Shown here piece by piece: positions 49,110 through 57,708 of a stretch of 64,000 bases of DNA. Each line of letters opens with the position of its first letter. The stretch's first letter is position 1. A program made the translations under genes and the position numbers. The notes under the pieces were generated by a model. That model was not told where the DNA came from, ran no database searches, and saw only the letters and a list, made by a program, of their open reading frames with translations. This DNA comes from Actinomycetospora straminea (lineage in GTDB: Bacteria > Actinomycetota > Actinomycetes > Mycobacteriales > Pseudonocardiaceae): NCBI RefSeq assembly GCF_028737255.1, contig NZ_JAQZAN010000007.1:62001-126000 (forward strand), read 5' to 3'.

Positions 49110-51872
49110 TCACGGCGTCCTCCTCTCGTCCGGGGACGGTGTCCCGGTGGTGCGCCGGCGGCGGCGCCACCGGTCGACCTCGTCGACGCCCCAGACGATC
49201 GGGGCGCAGGCGAGCAGCAGGGCGACCGTCGGGGCGTCGAGCGGCGCGGTGCCGACGACGTCGCGCGCGACGGGCAGGTAGACGAAGGCGGCGGTGACGA
49301 CGACCTCGAAGGCGATGCCCCACCACAGGAGCGGGTTGGTCCCGAGGCCCACCGAGCGCAGCGACGCGTGCTCGGTGCGCGCGGCGAACGCGGTCCCGAT
49401 CTGGCAGGCGACGATGCCGACGAAGGTGGCGGTGGTGGCCTCGAGGTAGACCGGGTGCAGGGCGGTGCCGGGGCCGGTCGGCGCGCCCGGGGTCCACCCG
49501 CCGCGCAGCAGCACGAGCAGGAACGCCCCGGTGGTCAGCAGGGCCGAGGTGACGCCGAGCAGGCCCCAGGCCCGCCAGAGCATCCGCGGGCGGATGACGC
49601 CCTCGGAGCGCGGTCGCGGCGGTCGGTCCATGACGCCGGGCTCGGCGGGCTCGCGACCGAGGGCCAGCGCGGGGAGGGTCTCCGTGCCGAGGTCGATCGC
49701 GAGGATCTGCAGCACCGTCAGCCCGAGGGGGATCGCGCCCCCGGAGAGGGCGAACAGCAGGAACGGCACGACCTCGGGCACGGCGTGGGCGAAGATGTAG
49801 ACCACGAACTTGCGCACGTCGTCGTACACGCGCCGCCCGGCCGCCACGGCCCGCTCGATGCTCGCGAAGTCGTCGTCGGTCAGCACCATCGTCGCGGCCT
49901 CGCGGGCGACGTCGGTGCCGGACGCGCCCATGGCCACGCCGATGTCGGCACGGCGCAGCGCCGGCGCGTCGTTGACGCCGTCGCCGGTGACGGCCACGAC
50001 CTCGCCGAGGTGCTCGAGGGCCTCGACGACCCGCAGCTTCTGCTCGGGGGCGACCCGGGCGAAGACGATCTCGTCGCCGGTGGCGAGCAGCGCGTCGAGC
50101 TCGCTCTCGCGCAGGCGGGCCAGCTCGTCGCCGCCCACCACCCGCAGCCCGTGCACGCCGATGCCGACCGACCGCGCGACGGCCTCGGCGGTGACCGGGT
50201 GGTCGCCGGTCACCACGTGCACCCGGATGCCGGCGGCGTGGCAGCGGGCGACGGCGGGCGGGACCGAGGCCCGCGGCCGGTCCAGGAGGCCGACGAGCCC
50301 CTCGAGCACGAGCCCGGTCTCCACCTCCTCGCGCGGCGCCACGAGGTCGGCCGCGGTCGCGGGCCGGCCGGCGAGCGCCAGCACCCGCAGCCCCTCCGCC
50401 GCGAGGCCGTCGGTGGCGCGGAGGACCTCCTCGCGGGCGGCCTCGTCCAGCGCCGCGACGTCGCGGCCGCGACGGATCGCCGTGCAGCGGGCCAGCACGG
50501 CCTCCACCGCGCCCTTGGTGTGCACGGCGAGCCCGTCGGGGGTGTCGTCCACCGTGGTCATGCGCTGGTGCACGGGGTCGAACGCGTGGTCGGCCCGGCG
50601 GTCGCGGGCGCGCCCGGCGGCGCGGGTGTCGAGGCCGGCGGCCGCGGCGACGGCGAGCAGCGCGAGCTCGGTGGGATCGCCGGACCCGGTCCCGCGCGCG
50701 GGATCGGGCAGGTCGGCGTCGCTGCACCGCTGGGCGACGCGGGCCAGCACCGGGGCCGCGGCGGCGTCGCGCTCGGGGTCACCGCGCCCGCCCCCCGCGC
50801 TCCAGAAGGCGTGGGGCCGCATGCGGTTCTCGGTCAGCGTGCCGGTCTTGTCCGTGCAGATGACCGTGGTGGAGCCCAGGGTCTCGACCGCCGAGAGCCG
50901 GCGCACGACCGCGCCGTGGCGCGCGAGCGAGCGCACGCCCGCCGCGAGCGCCAGGGTGATGGTGGGCAGGAGCCCTTCGGGGACGTTCGCGACCAGCAGC
51001 CCGATCGCGAACACCAGCGCGGCGGTGAACGACAGCCCGGCGAGCAGCCCGATCGGCAGGAAGGCGGCGCCGGTCCCGACGGCGACCGCGGCGATCAGCC
51101 ACGCGACCCGCCGGACCTGCTGCTCGAGCGGGCTCTCGCGGTGCTCGACGTGCCCGGTCAGCGCGGCGATGCGGCCGATCTCGGTGTGCGCGCCGGTGCC
51201 GGTGACGACCGCCCGTGCCGTGCCGACCGTGCAGGTGGTGCCGCGGAAGACGAGGTCCGGGGCCTCCAGCAGAGGCCCGGGCGGGTGGGCACCGGCCCGC
51301 CGGGCCACCGGCACCGACTCCCCGGTCAGCGCGCTCATGTCGACCTCGACGGCGCCCGCCACGAGGCGCCCGTCGGCCGGGACCGCGGCACCCTCGGTGA
51401 GCAGGACGACGTCGCCGACGACGACCTCCGCGGCCGGGATCTCCCGGGCCACCCCGCCGCGGAGCACCCGGGTGCGCGCCGGCAGGTACGCCTCGAGCGC
51501 GGCGACGGCGTGCTCGGCGTGCTGCTCCTGCCAGAACGCGAGGACGGCGTTGAGCACCACCACGACCACGATCGCGACGGCGAGCACCGGGGTCCCGGCC
51601 AGGAACGCGAGCCCGGCCGCCGCCCAGAGGAGCAGCGCCAGGGGGTGGACGACCTGGCGGCCGAGAGCCCGCGGCCACGACGCCGCGCGCCGGGTGGGCA
51701 GGGTGTTGGGTCCCTGCACCCGGAGGCGACGGGCGGCGTCGCGCTCGTCGAGCCCCTCGGGCCCGGAGCGCAGCTCGTGCCAGAGCCGCTCGAGGGGGGC
51801 GTCGAGGTCGGCCGTCCCGACGTGGTGCCCGTCCGCGACGGCTGGCGGCGGTCCCCCCGCGGTCCTCGGCAC
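49110..51872 (-). CDS. cation-transporting P-type ATPase, CtpF/P2-like, second copy
   Basis: A 920-residue ion pump: a cytoplasmic head (about 70 residues), TGES at 183-186, PEGLLPT at 298-304 in the fourth helix, D341 in DKTGTLT, a KGAVE region, and [20 protein letters not shown]. The 2+2+6 helix layout and the PEGL motif place it in the P2 group (Ca2+/Na+/Mn2+-like). It differs from the ATPase at 25357 (PESL) in that motif, so ion preference may differ. Start: GTG at 51872. A box lies on the minus strand at 51907-51921, 35 bases upstream. Confidence 0.92.
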   Translation of the reverse strand: MPRTAGGPPPAVADGHHVGTADLDAPLERLWHELRSGPEGLDERDAARRLRVQGPNTLPTRRAASWPRALGRQVVHPLALLLWAAAGLAFLAGTPVLAVAIVVVVVLNAVLAFWQEQHAEHAVAALEAYLPARTRVLRGGVAREIPAAEVVVGDVVLLTEGAAVPADGRLVAGAVEVDMSALTGESVPVARRAGAHPPGPLLEAPDLVFRGTTCTVGTARAVVTGTGAHTEIGRIAALTGHVEHRESPLEQQVRRVAWLIAAVAVGTGAAFLPIGLLAGLSFTAALVFAIGLLVANVPEGLLPTITLALAAGVRSLARHGAVVRRLSAVETLGSTTVICTDKTGTLTENRMRPHAFWSAGGGRGDPERDAAAAPVLARVAQRCSDADLPDPARGTGSGDPTELALLAVAAAAGLDTRAAGRARDRRADHAFDPVHQRMTTVDDTPDGLAVHTKGAVEAVLARCTAIRRGRDVAALDEAAREEVLRATDGLAAEGLRVLALAGRPATAADLVAPREEVETGLVLEGLVGLLDRPRASVPPAVARCHAAGIRVHVVTGDHPVTAEAVARSVGIGVHGLRVVGGDELARLRESELDALLATGDEIVFARVAPEQKLRVVEALEHLGEVVAVTGDGVNDAPALRRADIGVAMGASGTDVAREAATMVLTDDDFASIERAVAAGRRVYDDVRKFVVYIFAHAVPEVVPFLLFALSGGAIPLGLTVLQILAIDLGTETLPALALGREPAEPGVMDRPPRPRSEGVIRPRMLWRAWGLLGVTSALLTTGAFLLVLLRGGWTPGAPTGPGTALHPVYLEATTATFVGIVACQIGTAFAARTEHASLRSVGLGTNPLLWWGIAFEVVVTAAFVYLPVARDVVGTAPLDAPTVALLLACAPIVWGVDEVDRWRRRRRTTGTPSPDERRTP

Positions 51873-51906
51873 GCCCCGAGCCTCCGGTGGCCCGGACCCT
51901 CCACCC

Positions 51907-51921
51907 AGGGCCGAGGGTCGT
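51907..51921 (-). promoter_or_regulatory. DosR-like box for the ATPase
   Basis: On the minus strand ACGACCCTCGGCCCT; right arm and centre match, left arm diverges. It lies 35 bases before the ATPase start. Confidence 0.45.
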
Positions 51922-51998
51922 GGGTGGCGGGACCGACGGACCCGCGACGACGGCGTGCGGCTCGCGCCGGTGGGGGAGCGGTCGAGGGTGTCCGGCTC

Positions 51999-52013
51999 GG
52001 GACCTTCGGCCCT
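51999..52013. promoter_or_regulatory. exact consensus DosR-like box
   Basis: GGGACCTTCGGCCCT, the reference form of the island, in the divergent gap between the ATPase (start 51872) and the small gene at 52082. It is followed by GCAC, 69 bases before 52082. Confidence 0.7.
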
Positions 52014-52081
52014 GCACGGCGGGTCCCCGGCCGGTCACCCTGGGCCAGCGCCGAGGTCGACGACGTACCCGAGGAGGTTCC

Positions 52082-52258
52082 GTGGACGAGGACGCGTCGT
52101 CATCGGAGGCCACAGGACCCGCCGCGGGCCTGCCGGGTGCCGCGCCCGACCCGGCGGCCGGGCCCCCCGCGCCCCCGGCCCCGGCGGTCCGCGCGCGCTA
52201 CCGCCCGTTGCGCCCCATCGAGGAGCTCATCGACGACGTCCTCGGTCGCACGGGCTGA
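52082..52258 (+). CDS. small proline-rich protein, 58 aa
   Basis: The GTG at 52082 follows GAGGAGGTT. The 58 residues are acidic at the N-terminus, then Pro/Ala-rich (AAPDPAAGPPAPPAPA), ending in a short amphipathic helix (RPLRPIEELIDDVLGRTG). This end could dock on a partner. No family recognised. It lies 69 bases after the exact consensus box. Confidence 0.55.
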   Translation: MDEDASSSEATGPAAGLPGAAPDPAAGPPAPPAPAVRARYRPLRPIEELIDDVLGRTG

Positions 52259-52280
52259 CCCGTCGAGCGGGATCCACCTC

Positions 52281-53186
52281 TCAGCCCTGGGACGCGTGCC
52301 TCGGCACCACCAGGACCGGTCGGTGGACGTGGTGGAGCACCGCCATCGCCGTGCTGCCCAGCACCATCTCGCGCAGTGCCGAGCGTCCGCGCGAGCCGAT
52401 CACGACCACACCCGCGTCGCGCTCCGCGGCGGCCGCGTCCAGCGCGTTCGCCACCGCGCGTGCTCCCCGTCCGTGCGCGTGCAGGTCGACGGCGACCGAG
52501 GGGATGTCCCCGTCCCGTTCCGTCGTGCCGCCGTGGTGGACGTGGGCCAGGACCTGGTCGCGGTGGGGGAGCAGGGCGGCGGCCGCGTCGCGCGCGTGCT
52601 CGGCGCCCGGGGAGCCGTCGTGGCCGACCAGCACCGGGCCCGTCGCCGCGGCGGCACGCTCGTGGCTGAGCAGCGGGGGAACGACGAGCACCGGAACCGG
52701 ACTGTGGTGCGCGGCGAGGTCGGAGACGCTGCCCATCACCGCCGCCGTCCCGCCCAGACCGCGCGCCCCGACGACGACGGCGCGGGGGTGGAGGTCCCCG
52801 GCGATCCCGGCGAGCACGGCACCCGGGTCGGCGTAGGCACGGTGGGTCACCGGCTCGGCCGACCACCCCGCCGCCCGCGCGAGGGCCGCTCCCTCGGCGG
52901 CCGTCTGCTCCGCGTCGGCCGCGGACTCCTGCTCCATCAGGGCGCCCAGACGGTCGAGGGTGCGGGCGAGCCGGGTCACCCGGTGCCTGAGGACCGGGTC
53001 CGGGGACGCGGGCGTCCACACGGTCACCACGCGCGCGGCCGCCCGCGGCAGCAGCAGCGCAGCCGTCGCGATCGCGCGGGCCGCGCCCCGCGAGCCGTCG
53101 AAGCCCACGAGCACGAGGTCGGCGGCGCGGTCGGTCGTCCCGCCGCTGGTGTCCGTCGCCGGGACACCCGGCATCTCGGTGGTCAC
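52281..53186 (-). CDS. tandem universal stress protein
   Basis: A 301-residue protein with two USP folds. Domain 1: DLVLVGFDGSRGAARAIATA with loop VGARGLGGTAAVMGSVS; domain 2: PVLVGHDGSPGAEHARDAAA with loop IGSRGRSALREMVLGST, closest to canonical. The intervening stretch includes a His-rich segment (VLAHVHHGG). GTG at 53186. It is alone and convergent with the small gene at 52082. No strong box was seen upstream (53187-53330). Confidence 0.9.
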   Translation of the reverse strand: MTTEMPGVPATDTSGGTTDRAADLVLVGFDGSRGAARAIATAALLLPRAAARVVTVWTPASPDPVLRHRVTRLARTLDRLGALMEQESAADAEQTAAEGAALARAAGWSAEPVTHRAYADPGAVLAGIAGDLHPRAVVVGARGLGGTAAVMGSVSDLAAHHSPVPVLVVPPLLSHERAAAATGPVLVGHDGSPGAEHARDAAAALLPHRDQVLAHVHHGGTTERDGDIPSVAVDLHAHGRGARAVANALDAAAAERDAGVVVIGSRGRSALREMVLGSTAMAVLHHVHRPVLVVPRHASQG

Positions 53187-53417
53187 GCCGTCGAGCCTGC
53201 CGCAACCCCGCCCTCACGGGTACCGGCTCCGGGACGGCACGCACGGGTCGTCCGCCCCGTCCGCCCCGTCCGCAGGTGCGCGGTGATGTCCGCTGAGCGA
53301 AGGGACTGGCCGGCCGGTCGGGCGGCGACGTGAGATTCCCCCGGCGGGGACTTGAACCGGTGCCGTCGCGCGAGCCCAATGGTGGAGATCCCATGACGGG
53401 CTCGGAGGTGACTGGTC

Positions 53418-53645
53418 GTGGGCAAGCTGCGGGAGCACCGCATCGACCGCGTGCTCGGGCTGCACCAGGGAGAACCACGGCGCTGCGAGCTCTGCGGGGC
53501 GTTCGTGGCCCCGGCCACCGTCCGGCTCACCGACGGCCACGAGGTGCGGGTCCTCTGGGAGCCGGCCGGGGGCCACCACGACGCGGACCGGTGCCGACTC
53601 ATCCGCGGGGTGGCCGCTCCCCGAGGCCGGGACAGCGGCGTGTGA
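53418..53645 (+). CDS. small Cys-rich protein 3
   Basis: A 75-residue protein: a basic start (GKLREHRIDRVLGLHQGEPR), then RCELCGAFVAPATVRLTDGH and PAGGHHDADRCRLI. The C-x2-C plus His/Cys set suggests a zinc-binding site. Its composition recalls the pair at 32504-32895. GGAGGTGAC precedes the GTG at the normal distance. A USP gene follows 11 bases later, likely the same transcript. A weak half box, GGGACTTGAACCGGT, lies at 53347. Confidence 0.6.
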   Translation: MGKLREHRIDRVLGLHQGEPRRCELCGAFVAPATVRLTDGHEVRVLWEPAGGHHDADRCRLIRGVAAPRGRDSGV

Positions 53646-53656
53646 GGGGGACGGAC

Positions 53657-54154
53657 ATGACCGAGGACGCGGTGCACGGGGTGGTCGTCTGTGGCGTCGA
53701 CGGCTCGACGGGGTCGCGGTACGCCTTGCGCGAGGCGATCCGCTCGGCGGTGCGCCGTGGCGACCGCCTGCACGTGGTTGCGGTCTACGAGCCGCCGGAG
53801 ATGTGGGCGGCCCTGAGCTGGGGCGCCGCCGGGGACCTCCCGATGCCGGACGGGGAGACGCTGCACCGGCACGGGCACCAGGTCGCCCAGGGCGTGGTCG
53901 ACGAGGTGACCCCGGCGATGGGTGCCGAGCTCACGCTGCCCGAGATCACGGTCGAGGCCCGGCCGGGGCGGGCGGCGGAGGAACTGGTGGACGTCGCCCG
54001 TGACGCCGACGAGCTCGTCGTCGGTCACCGCGGGCGCGGAGCGTTCGGCAGCGTCGTGCTCGGGTCGGTGGGTCTCGCCTGCGTGCTGCACGCGACGTGC
54101 CCGGTCACGGTCGTCCCGATCCCGGCCACCGGCGGTGCGGAGGAGTCACCCTGA
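53657..54154 (+). CDS. universal stress protein, paralogue of 46144-46623
   Basis: A 165-residue USP: GVVVCGVDGSTGSRYALREA, AVYEPPEMWAALSWGAAGD, PMPDGETLHRHGHQVAQGVV and loop [18 protein letters not shown]; the end CVLHATCPVTVVPIP is nearly the same as in 46144-46623. The unusual YEPPEMW loop occurs in only these two products here. ATG at 53657. Converges with the small gene at 54156. Confidence 0.9.
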   Translation: MTEDAVHGVVVCGVDGSTGSRYALREAIRSAVRRGDRLHVVAVYEPPEMWAALSWGAAGDLPMPDGETLHRHGHQVAQGVVDEVTPAMGAELTLPEITVEARPGRAAEELVDVARDADELVVGHRGRGAFGSVVLGSVGLACVLHATCPVTVVPIPATGGAEESP

Positions 54155-54155
54155 C

Positions 54156-54428
54156 TCACCGCCGGTCCTCGGCCGACCGCTGCAGGTCACGGGCCGCGAC
54201 GCGCAGGGCCGCGTCGATGCACGCCGAGGCCTGCTCGTCCTGCTCGACGGCACCGACCACCCAGGTCAGGGTGCGCCGGACGTCGCGGTCGGGCTCGCGG
54301 CGCAGTGAGGTCCGCGCCTGGTCGAGGGCGGCGAGCAGGGTCGCGCGCGGCACCCCGCGGCGGCTCAGGGCCACGACCTGGGCGGCGAGGTCGTAGGCCT
54401 CGGTACGGCGACGCTCGGGCATGTCCAT
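54156..54428 (-). CDS. small helical protein of unknown function
   Basis: A 90-residue, mostly helical soluble protein: RRRTEAYDLAAQVVALSRRG, ATLLAALDQARTSLRREPDR and QASACIDAALRVAARDL. It contains one Cys and many Arg, Ala and Asp. GAGAGGAGC precedes the ATG. A weak box-like GGGTCCTGGGTCCCT at 54525 lies 97 bases upstream. No family recognised. Confidence 0.6.
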   Translation of the reverse strand: MDMPERRRTEAYDLAAQVVALSRRGVPRATLLAALDQARTSLRREPDRDVRRTLTWVVGAVEQDEQASACIDAALRVAARDLQRSAEDRR

Positions 54429-54524
54429 CGCGGCTCCTCTCGGGGAGTCCAGCGCACTCCCGCCGGCGCTCCGGGTCGAGGTGCTCCCGGTCGCTCCGTC
54501 GCCGCCGCAGGTCCCCTGCGGAGC

Positions 54525-54539
54525 GGGTCCTGGGTCCCT
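54525..54539. promoter_or_regulatory. weak DosR-like box
   Basis: GGGTCCTGGGTCCCT, T for A in the left arm, in the 203-base gap between the small helical gene and narI. The gap shows nothing else. Confidence 0.3.
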
Positions 54540-54631
54540 GTCCGCCCTCGTCACCGCTGCTCGTCCGATACAGCAGCCCGAGCAGGGCGAGCCGACCGTC
54601 CTCGGCCCCGCCAGGTCGGTGGCGCGAACGG

Positions 54632-55378
54632 TCATCGCCGCCCCGGCGGCGGGGCGTCCACACCCCACCCACGTCGCGGCGCGCGGGTGGCGGGGCCTCC
54701 CGCACGCGACCGGTAGACGACGTAGGGACGGAACAGGTAACCCAGCGGAGCGGTGAACGCGTGCACGAGACGTGTGAAGGGCCAGAGAGCGAACAGCGCG
54801 AACGCGATGAGGACGTGGACGTGGTACGCGAGACCGGCCTCGCTCATCGCCGCGACGTCGGGTTGCAGCACGAACAGCGAGCGGAACCAGGGCGAGACGG
54901 TGAGCCGGTAGTCGTGCTCCTCGCCGCCCGTCGCTCCGAGCAGGGTGGTGGCCAGGCCGGCGACGATCGCGGCGACCAGCACCAGGTACATCATCTTGTC
55001 GTTGCGGGTGGTGGCCGCGAAGACCGGTCCTGTGGTGCGCCGGCGGTAGATCAGGATCGCGATGCCGGCGAGGGTGCACACGCCGGCGAGGGCGCCCAGC
55101 ACCAGGGCCTGGAGGTGGTAGGCCTCCTGGGAGAGGCCGACGGCGTCGGTCCAGCTCTGGGGGACGAGCAGCCCGATGACGTGCCCGATGACGACGACGA
55201 GCAGGCCGAAGTGGAACAGTGGGCTGCCGATGCGCAGGAGCCGGGACTCGTACAGCTCGGAGGAGCGCGTGGTCCAGCCGAAGCGGTCGTAGCGGTAGCG
55301 CCAGAGCGTCCCGGTGACCACGACGGCGACGACGACGTAGGGCAGGACACCCCAGAGCAGGATGTCCAGGACGGTCAT
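54632..55378 (-). CDS. narI: respiratory nitrate reductase gamma subunit
   Basis: A 248-residue membrane cytochrome b subunit that oxidises menaquinol and passes electrons to NarH. Five hydrophobic helices. The heme-ligand histidines lie in helix 2 (SPLFHFGLLVVVIGHVIGLL) and helix 5 (YHVHVLIAFALFALWPFTRL followed by VH). The ATG overlaps the narJ stop by four bases. The last 30 residues are a polar Gly/Arg/Pro-rich cytoplasmic tail. Confidence 0.93.
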   Translation of the reverse strand: MTVLDILLWGVLPYVVVAVVVTGTLWRYRYDRFGWTTRSSELYESRLLRIGSPLFHFGLLVVVIGHVIGLLVPQSWTDAVGLSQEAYHLQALVLGALAGVCTLAGIAILIYRRRTTGPVFAATTRNDKMMYLVLVAAIVAGLATTLLGATGGEEHDYRLTVSPWFRSLFVLQPDVAAMSEAGLAYHVHVLIAFALFALWPFTRLVHAFTAPLGYLFRPYVVYRSRAGGPATRAPRRGWGVDAPPPGRR

Positions 55379-56040
55379 CGCCGATCTCCGACTCCGAAGG
55401 GGGCGAGGTCGAGGCCGACCTGTTCGTGGGGCGGGCCGGAGCGGGCCAGGGCCTTGGCGGCGGCGACGTCGGTGGGGGAGGGGCCGGGGAGCAGGGCGCA
55501 GACGGCCTGGAGCACCGCGGCCCACGGGGCGTCGGCGTCGTGCAGCGCGAGCCGGAGCAGCTCGAGACCGGCGCGGTGCTCCTGGAGCAGCGCCAGGCCG
55601 TCGGCGAGGTGGCCGAGGGCGGCGTACTCGAGCACCGCGGGCAGGTGGTCGGGCAGCTCGGTGCCGGAGAACTCGACGCCGGCGGCGCGGTAACGCTCCT
55701 TGAGCGCGGCGAGCGACGCCCCCCGGCGGCGGGTCTCGCCGTCGGTCCACCACGTGAGGTCGAGGCAGCAGCGTCGTCGTCGGTCGAAGACGGCGACGTA
55801 GAGCTCGGCGAGCTCGTCGGGGGTGCGTGGGGCGAGCGCGTCGAGGAAGACCAGCAGGTGAGCTCGGGCCGGGCTCTCGGGTACGGCGCGCACGGAGGTG
55901 CGGATCAGGGGCAGGAGGTCCAGCACGTCGCGGTCGGGGTAGCGCAGGCAGACCGAGGCGGCCTGGAGCAGGGTGGCGTGGGCCTGCTCGTCGAGCGCGA
56001 GGGTGGGGGCCGTGGGGCGGCCGCGGGTGAGTGCGCTCAT
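55375..56040 (-). CDS. narJ: nitrate reductase molybdenum cofactor assembly chaperone
   Basis: A 221-residue helical TorD/NarJ-family chaperone that helps insert the Mo cofactor into NarG. Visible: LLQAASVCLRYPDRDVLDLL, VFLDALAPRTPDELAELYVA, DLTWWTDGETRRRGASLAAL, GTELPDHLPAVLEYAALGHL. The stop overlaps the narI ATG and the ATG overlaps the narH stop, so narGHJI are translated as one chain. Confidence 0.92.
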   Translation of the reverse strand: MSALTRGRPTAPTLALDEQAHATLLQAASVCLRYPDRDVLDLLPLIRTSVRAVPESPARAHLLVFLDALAPRTPDELAELYVAVFDRRRRCCLDLTWWTDGETRRRGASLAALKERYRAAGVEFSGTELPDHLPAVLEYAALGHLADGLALLQEHRAGLELLRLALHDADAPWAAVLQAVCALLPGPSPTDVAAAKALARSGPPHEQVGLDLAPFGVGDRR

Positions 56041-57707
56041 CGGTTGCTCTCCTTGCGGGGCGGGAACAGGCCGTCGGGTCGACCGCGGCCGTCCCAGTTG
56101 AGGAGGTCGATGCGCGCGCCTGGCCGCTCCGGGTCGGCGATCCCCTCGGTGGTCTGGCGGTCGCGCAGGGCGTGGAAGGTCTCGACCGAGACCGGCGCCG
56201 GGCGACCGGACGCCTCGCCGAAGGGGCCGCTGCCGGCGACCATCCCGGGTCCGCCGTCGACGTCGAGGCTGCAGCCGAGCTCCTCGAGCTCGTGGGCCCT
56301 GCCTTCGTGGGCGGTGGGGATGACGTAGCGCTCGTCGTACTTGGCGATGGCCAGGAGCCGGTACATCTCCATGATCTGCTCGACGTCCATGCCGACGGCC
56401 GCGGGAACGGCGTCGTCGAGCTCGCGGCCGAGGGTGACGTCGCGCATGAAGGACCGCATGGCGGCGAGCTTGCGCAGCACGGCGTCCACCGGTGCGGGGT
56501 CGCCGGCGGTGAACAGCTCGGCGAGGTACTCGATCGGGATGCGCAACGCGTCGATGGCGCCGAACAGGTTGCCGGAGTCCTCGCCGTCGTGACCGGTCTC
56601 GGACAGCCGGTCGACGACCGGGGAGAGCGGCGGGACGTACCAGACCATCGGCATGGTGCGGAACTCCGGGTGCAGCGGCAGCGCGACGCGGTACTCCTTG
56701 GCGAGCTTGTACACCGGCGAGCGCCGGGCGGCGTCGAGCCAGTCCTCGGGGATGCCCTCCCGGCGCGCCGCAGCGAGCACCTCGGGGTCGTGCGGGTCGA
56801 GCAGCAGGTCGAGCTGCGCGGCGTAGAGGTCCTTCTCGTCCGCGACGGAGGCCGCGGCCGCGACACGGTCGGCGTCGTAGAGGAACAGTCCGATGTAGCG
56901 CAGGCGCCCGACACAGGTCTCCGAGCACACCGTCGGCAGCCCGACCTCGACCCGCGGGTAGCAGAACGTGCACTTCTCGGCCTTGCCGGTGCGGTGGTTG
57001 AAGTAGACCTTCTTGTACGGGCAGCCGGTGACGCACATCCGCCACCCGCGGCACTGGTCCTGGTCGACCAGCACGATCCCGTCCTCGGCGCGCTTGTACA
57101 TCGCCCCCGACGGGCAGGACGCCACGCACGACGGGTTGAGGCAGTGCTCGCAGATGCGCGGCAGGTAGAACATGAAGGCCTGTTCGAAGGAGAACTTGAC
57201 CTTCTCCTCGGACTCCCGGCGCAGCCGCTCGACGATCGGGTCGCGCGGGCCGTGCTCGGGGGCGCCGCCGAGGTCGTCGTCCCAGTTGGCGCTCCACTCG
57301 ACGTCCATCGGCTGCCCCGACAGCAGGGACTTGGGCCGGGCGGCCGGGAAGTCGTCGCCGAGCGGGGCGTCGGTGAGGACCTCGTAGTCGTAGGTCCACG
57401 GCTCGTAGTAGTCGCGGATGTTCGGCAGCACCGGGTTGGCGAAGATCGTCAGGAGCTTGCGGAACCGGCCGCCGGCCTTGAGCGACAGCCGGCCGCGCCG
57501 GTTGCGCACCCAGCCGCCCTTCCAGCGCTCCTGGTCCTGGTACCGACGCGGGTAGCCCTGACCCGGGCGGGTCTCCACGTTGTTGAACCAGACGTACTCG
57601 ACGCCTCCACGGTTGGTCCACGCCTGCTTGCAGGTGACCGAGCACGTGTGGCAGCCGATGCACTTGTCCAGGTTCATCACCATGCCCATCTGGGCCATGA
57701 CCTTCAT
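56037..57707 (-). CDS. narH: respiratory nitrate reductase beta subunit
   Basis: A 556-residue iron-sulfur protein that carries electrons from NarI to NarG. Four Cys clusters: CIGCHTCSVTCKQAW, CEHCLNPSCVASCP, CRGWRMCVTGCPYKK (Trp in place of one Cys, as in the 3Fe-4S site) and CTFCYPRVEVGLPTVCSETC. The long C-terminal part after about 330 (NLFGAIDALRIPIEYLAELF and later) is typical of NarH. It starts one base after the narG stop. Confidence 0.95.
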   Translation of the reverse strand: MKVMAQMGMVMNLDKCIGCHTCSVTCKQAWTNRGGVEYVWFNNVETRPGQGYPRRYQDQERWKGGWVRNRRGRLSLKAGGRFRKLLTIFANPVLPNIRDYYEPWTYDYEVLTDAPLGDDFPAARPKSLLSGQPMDVEWSANWDDDLGGAPEHGPRDPIVERLRRESEEKVKFSFEQAFMFYLPRICEHCLNPSCVASCPSGAMYKRAEDGIVLVDQDQCRGWRMCVTGCPYKKVYFNHRTGKAEKCTFCYPRVEVGLPTVCSETCVGRLRYIGLFLYDADRVAAAASVADEKDLYAAQLDLLLDPHDPEVLAAARREGIPEDWLDAARRSPVYKLAKEYRVALPLHPEFRTMPMVWYVPPLSPVVDRLSETGHDGEDSGNLFGAIDALRIPIEYLAELFTAGDPAPVDAVLRKLAAMRSFMRDVTLGRELDDAVPAAVGMDVEQIMEMYRLLAIAKYDERYVIPTAHEGRAHELEELGCSLDVDGGPGMVAGSGPFGEASGRPAPVSVETFHALRDRQTTEGIADPERPGARIDLLNWDGRGRPDGLFPPRKESNR

Positions 57708-57708
57708 G

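Noticed and set aside
53330-53365. tRNA-like T-arm (GGGGACTTGAACC on the top strand)
   Set aside because: The five-base stems around TTCAAGT on the minus strand do not pair, and no acceptor, D-arm or anticodon arm is found in the neighbourhood.
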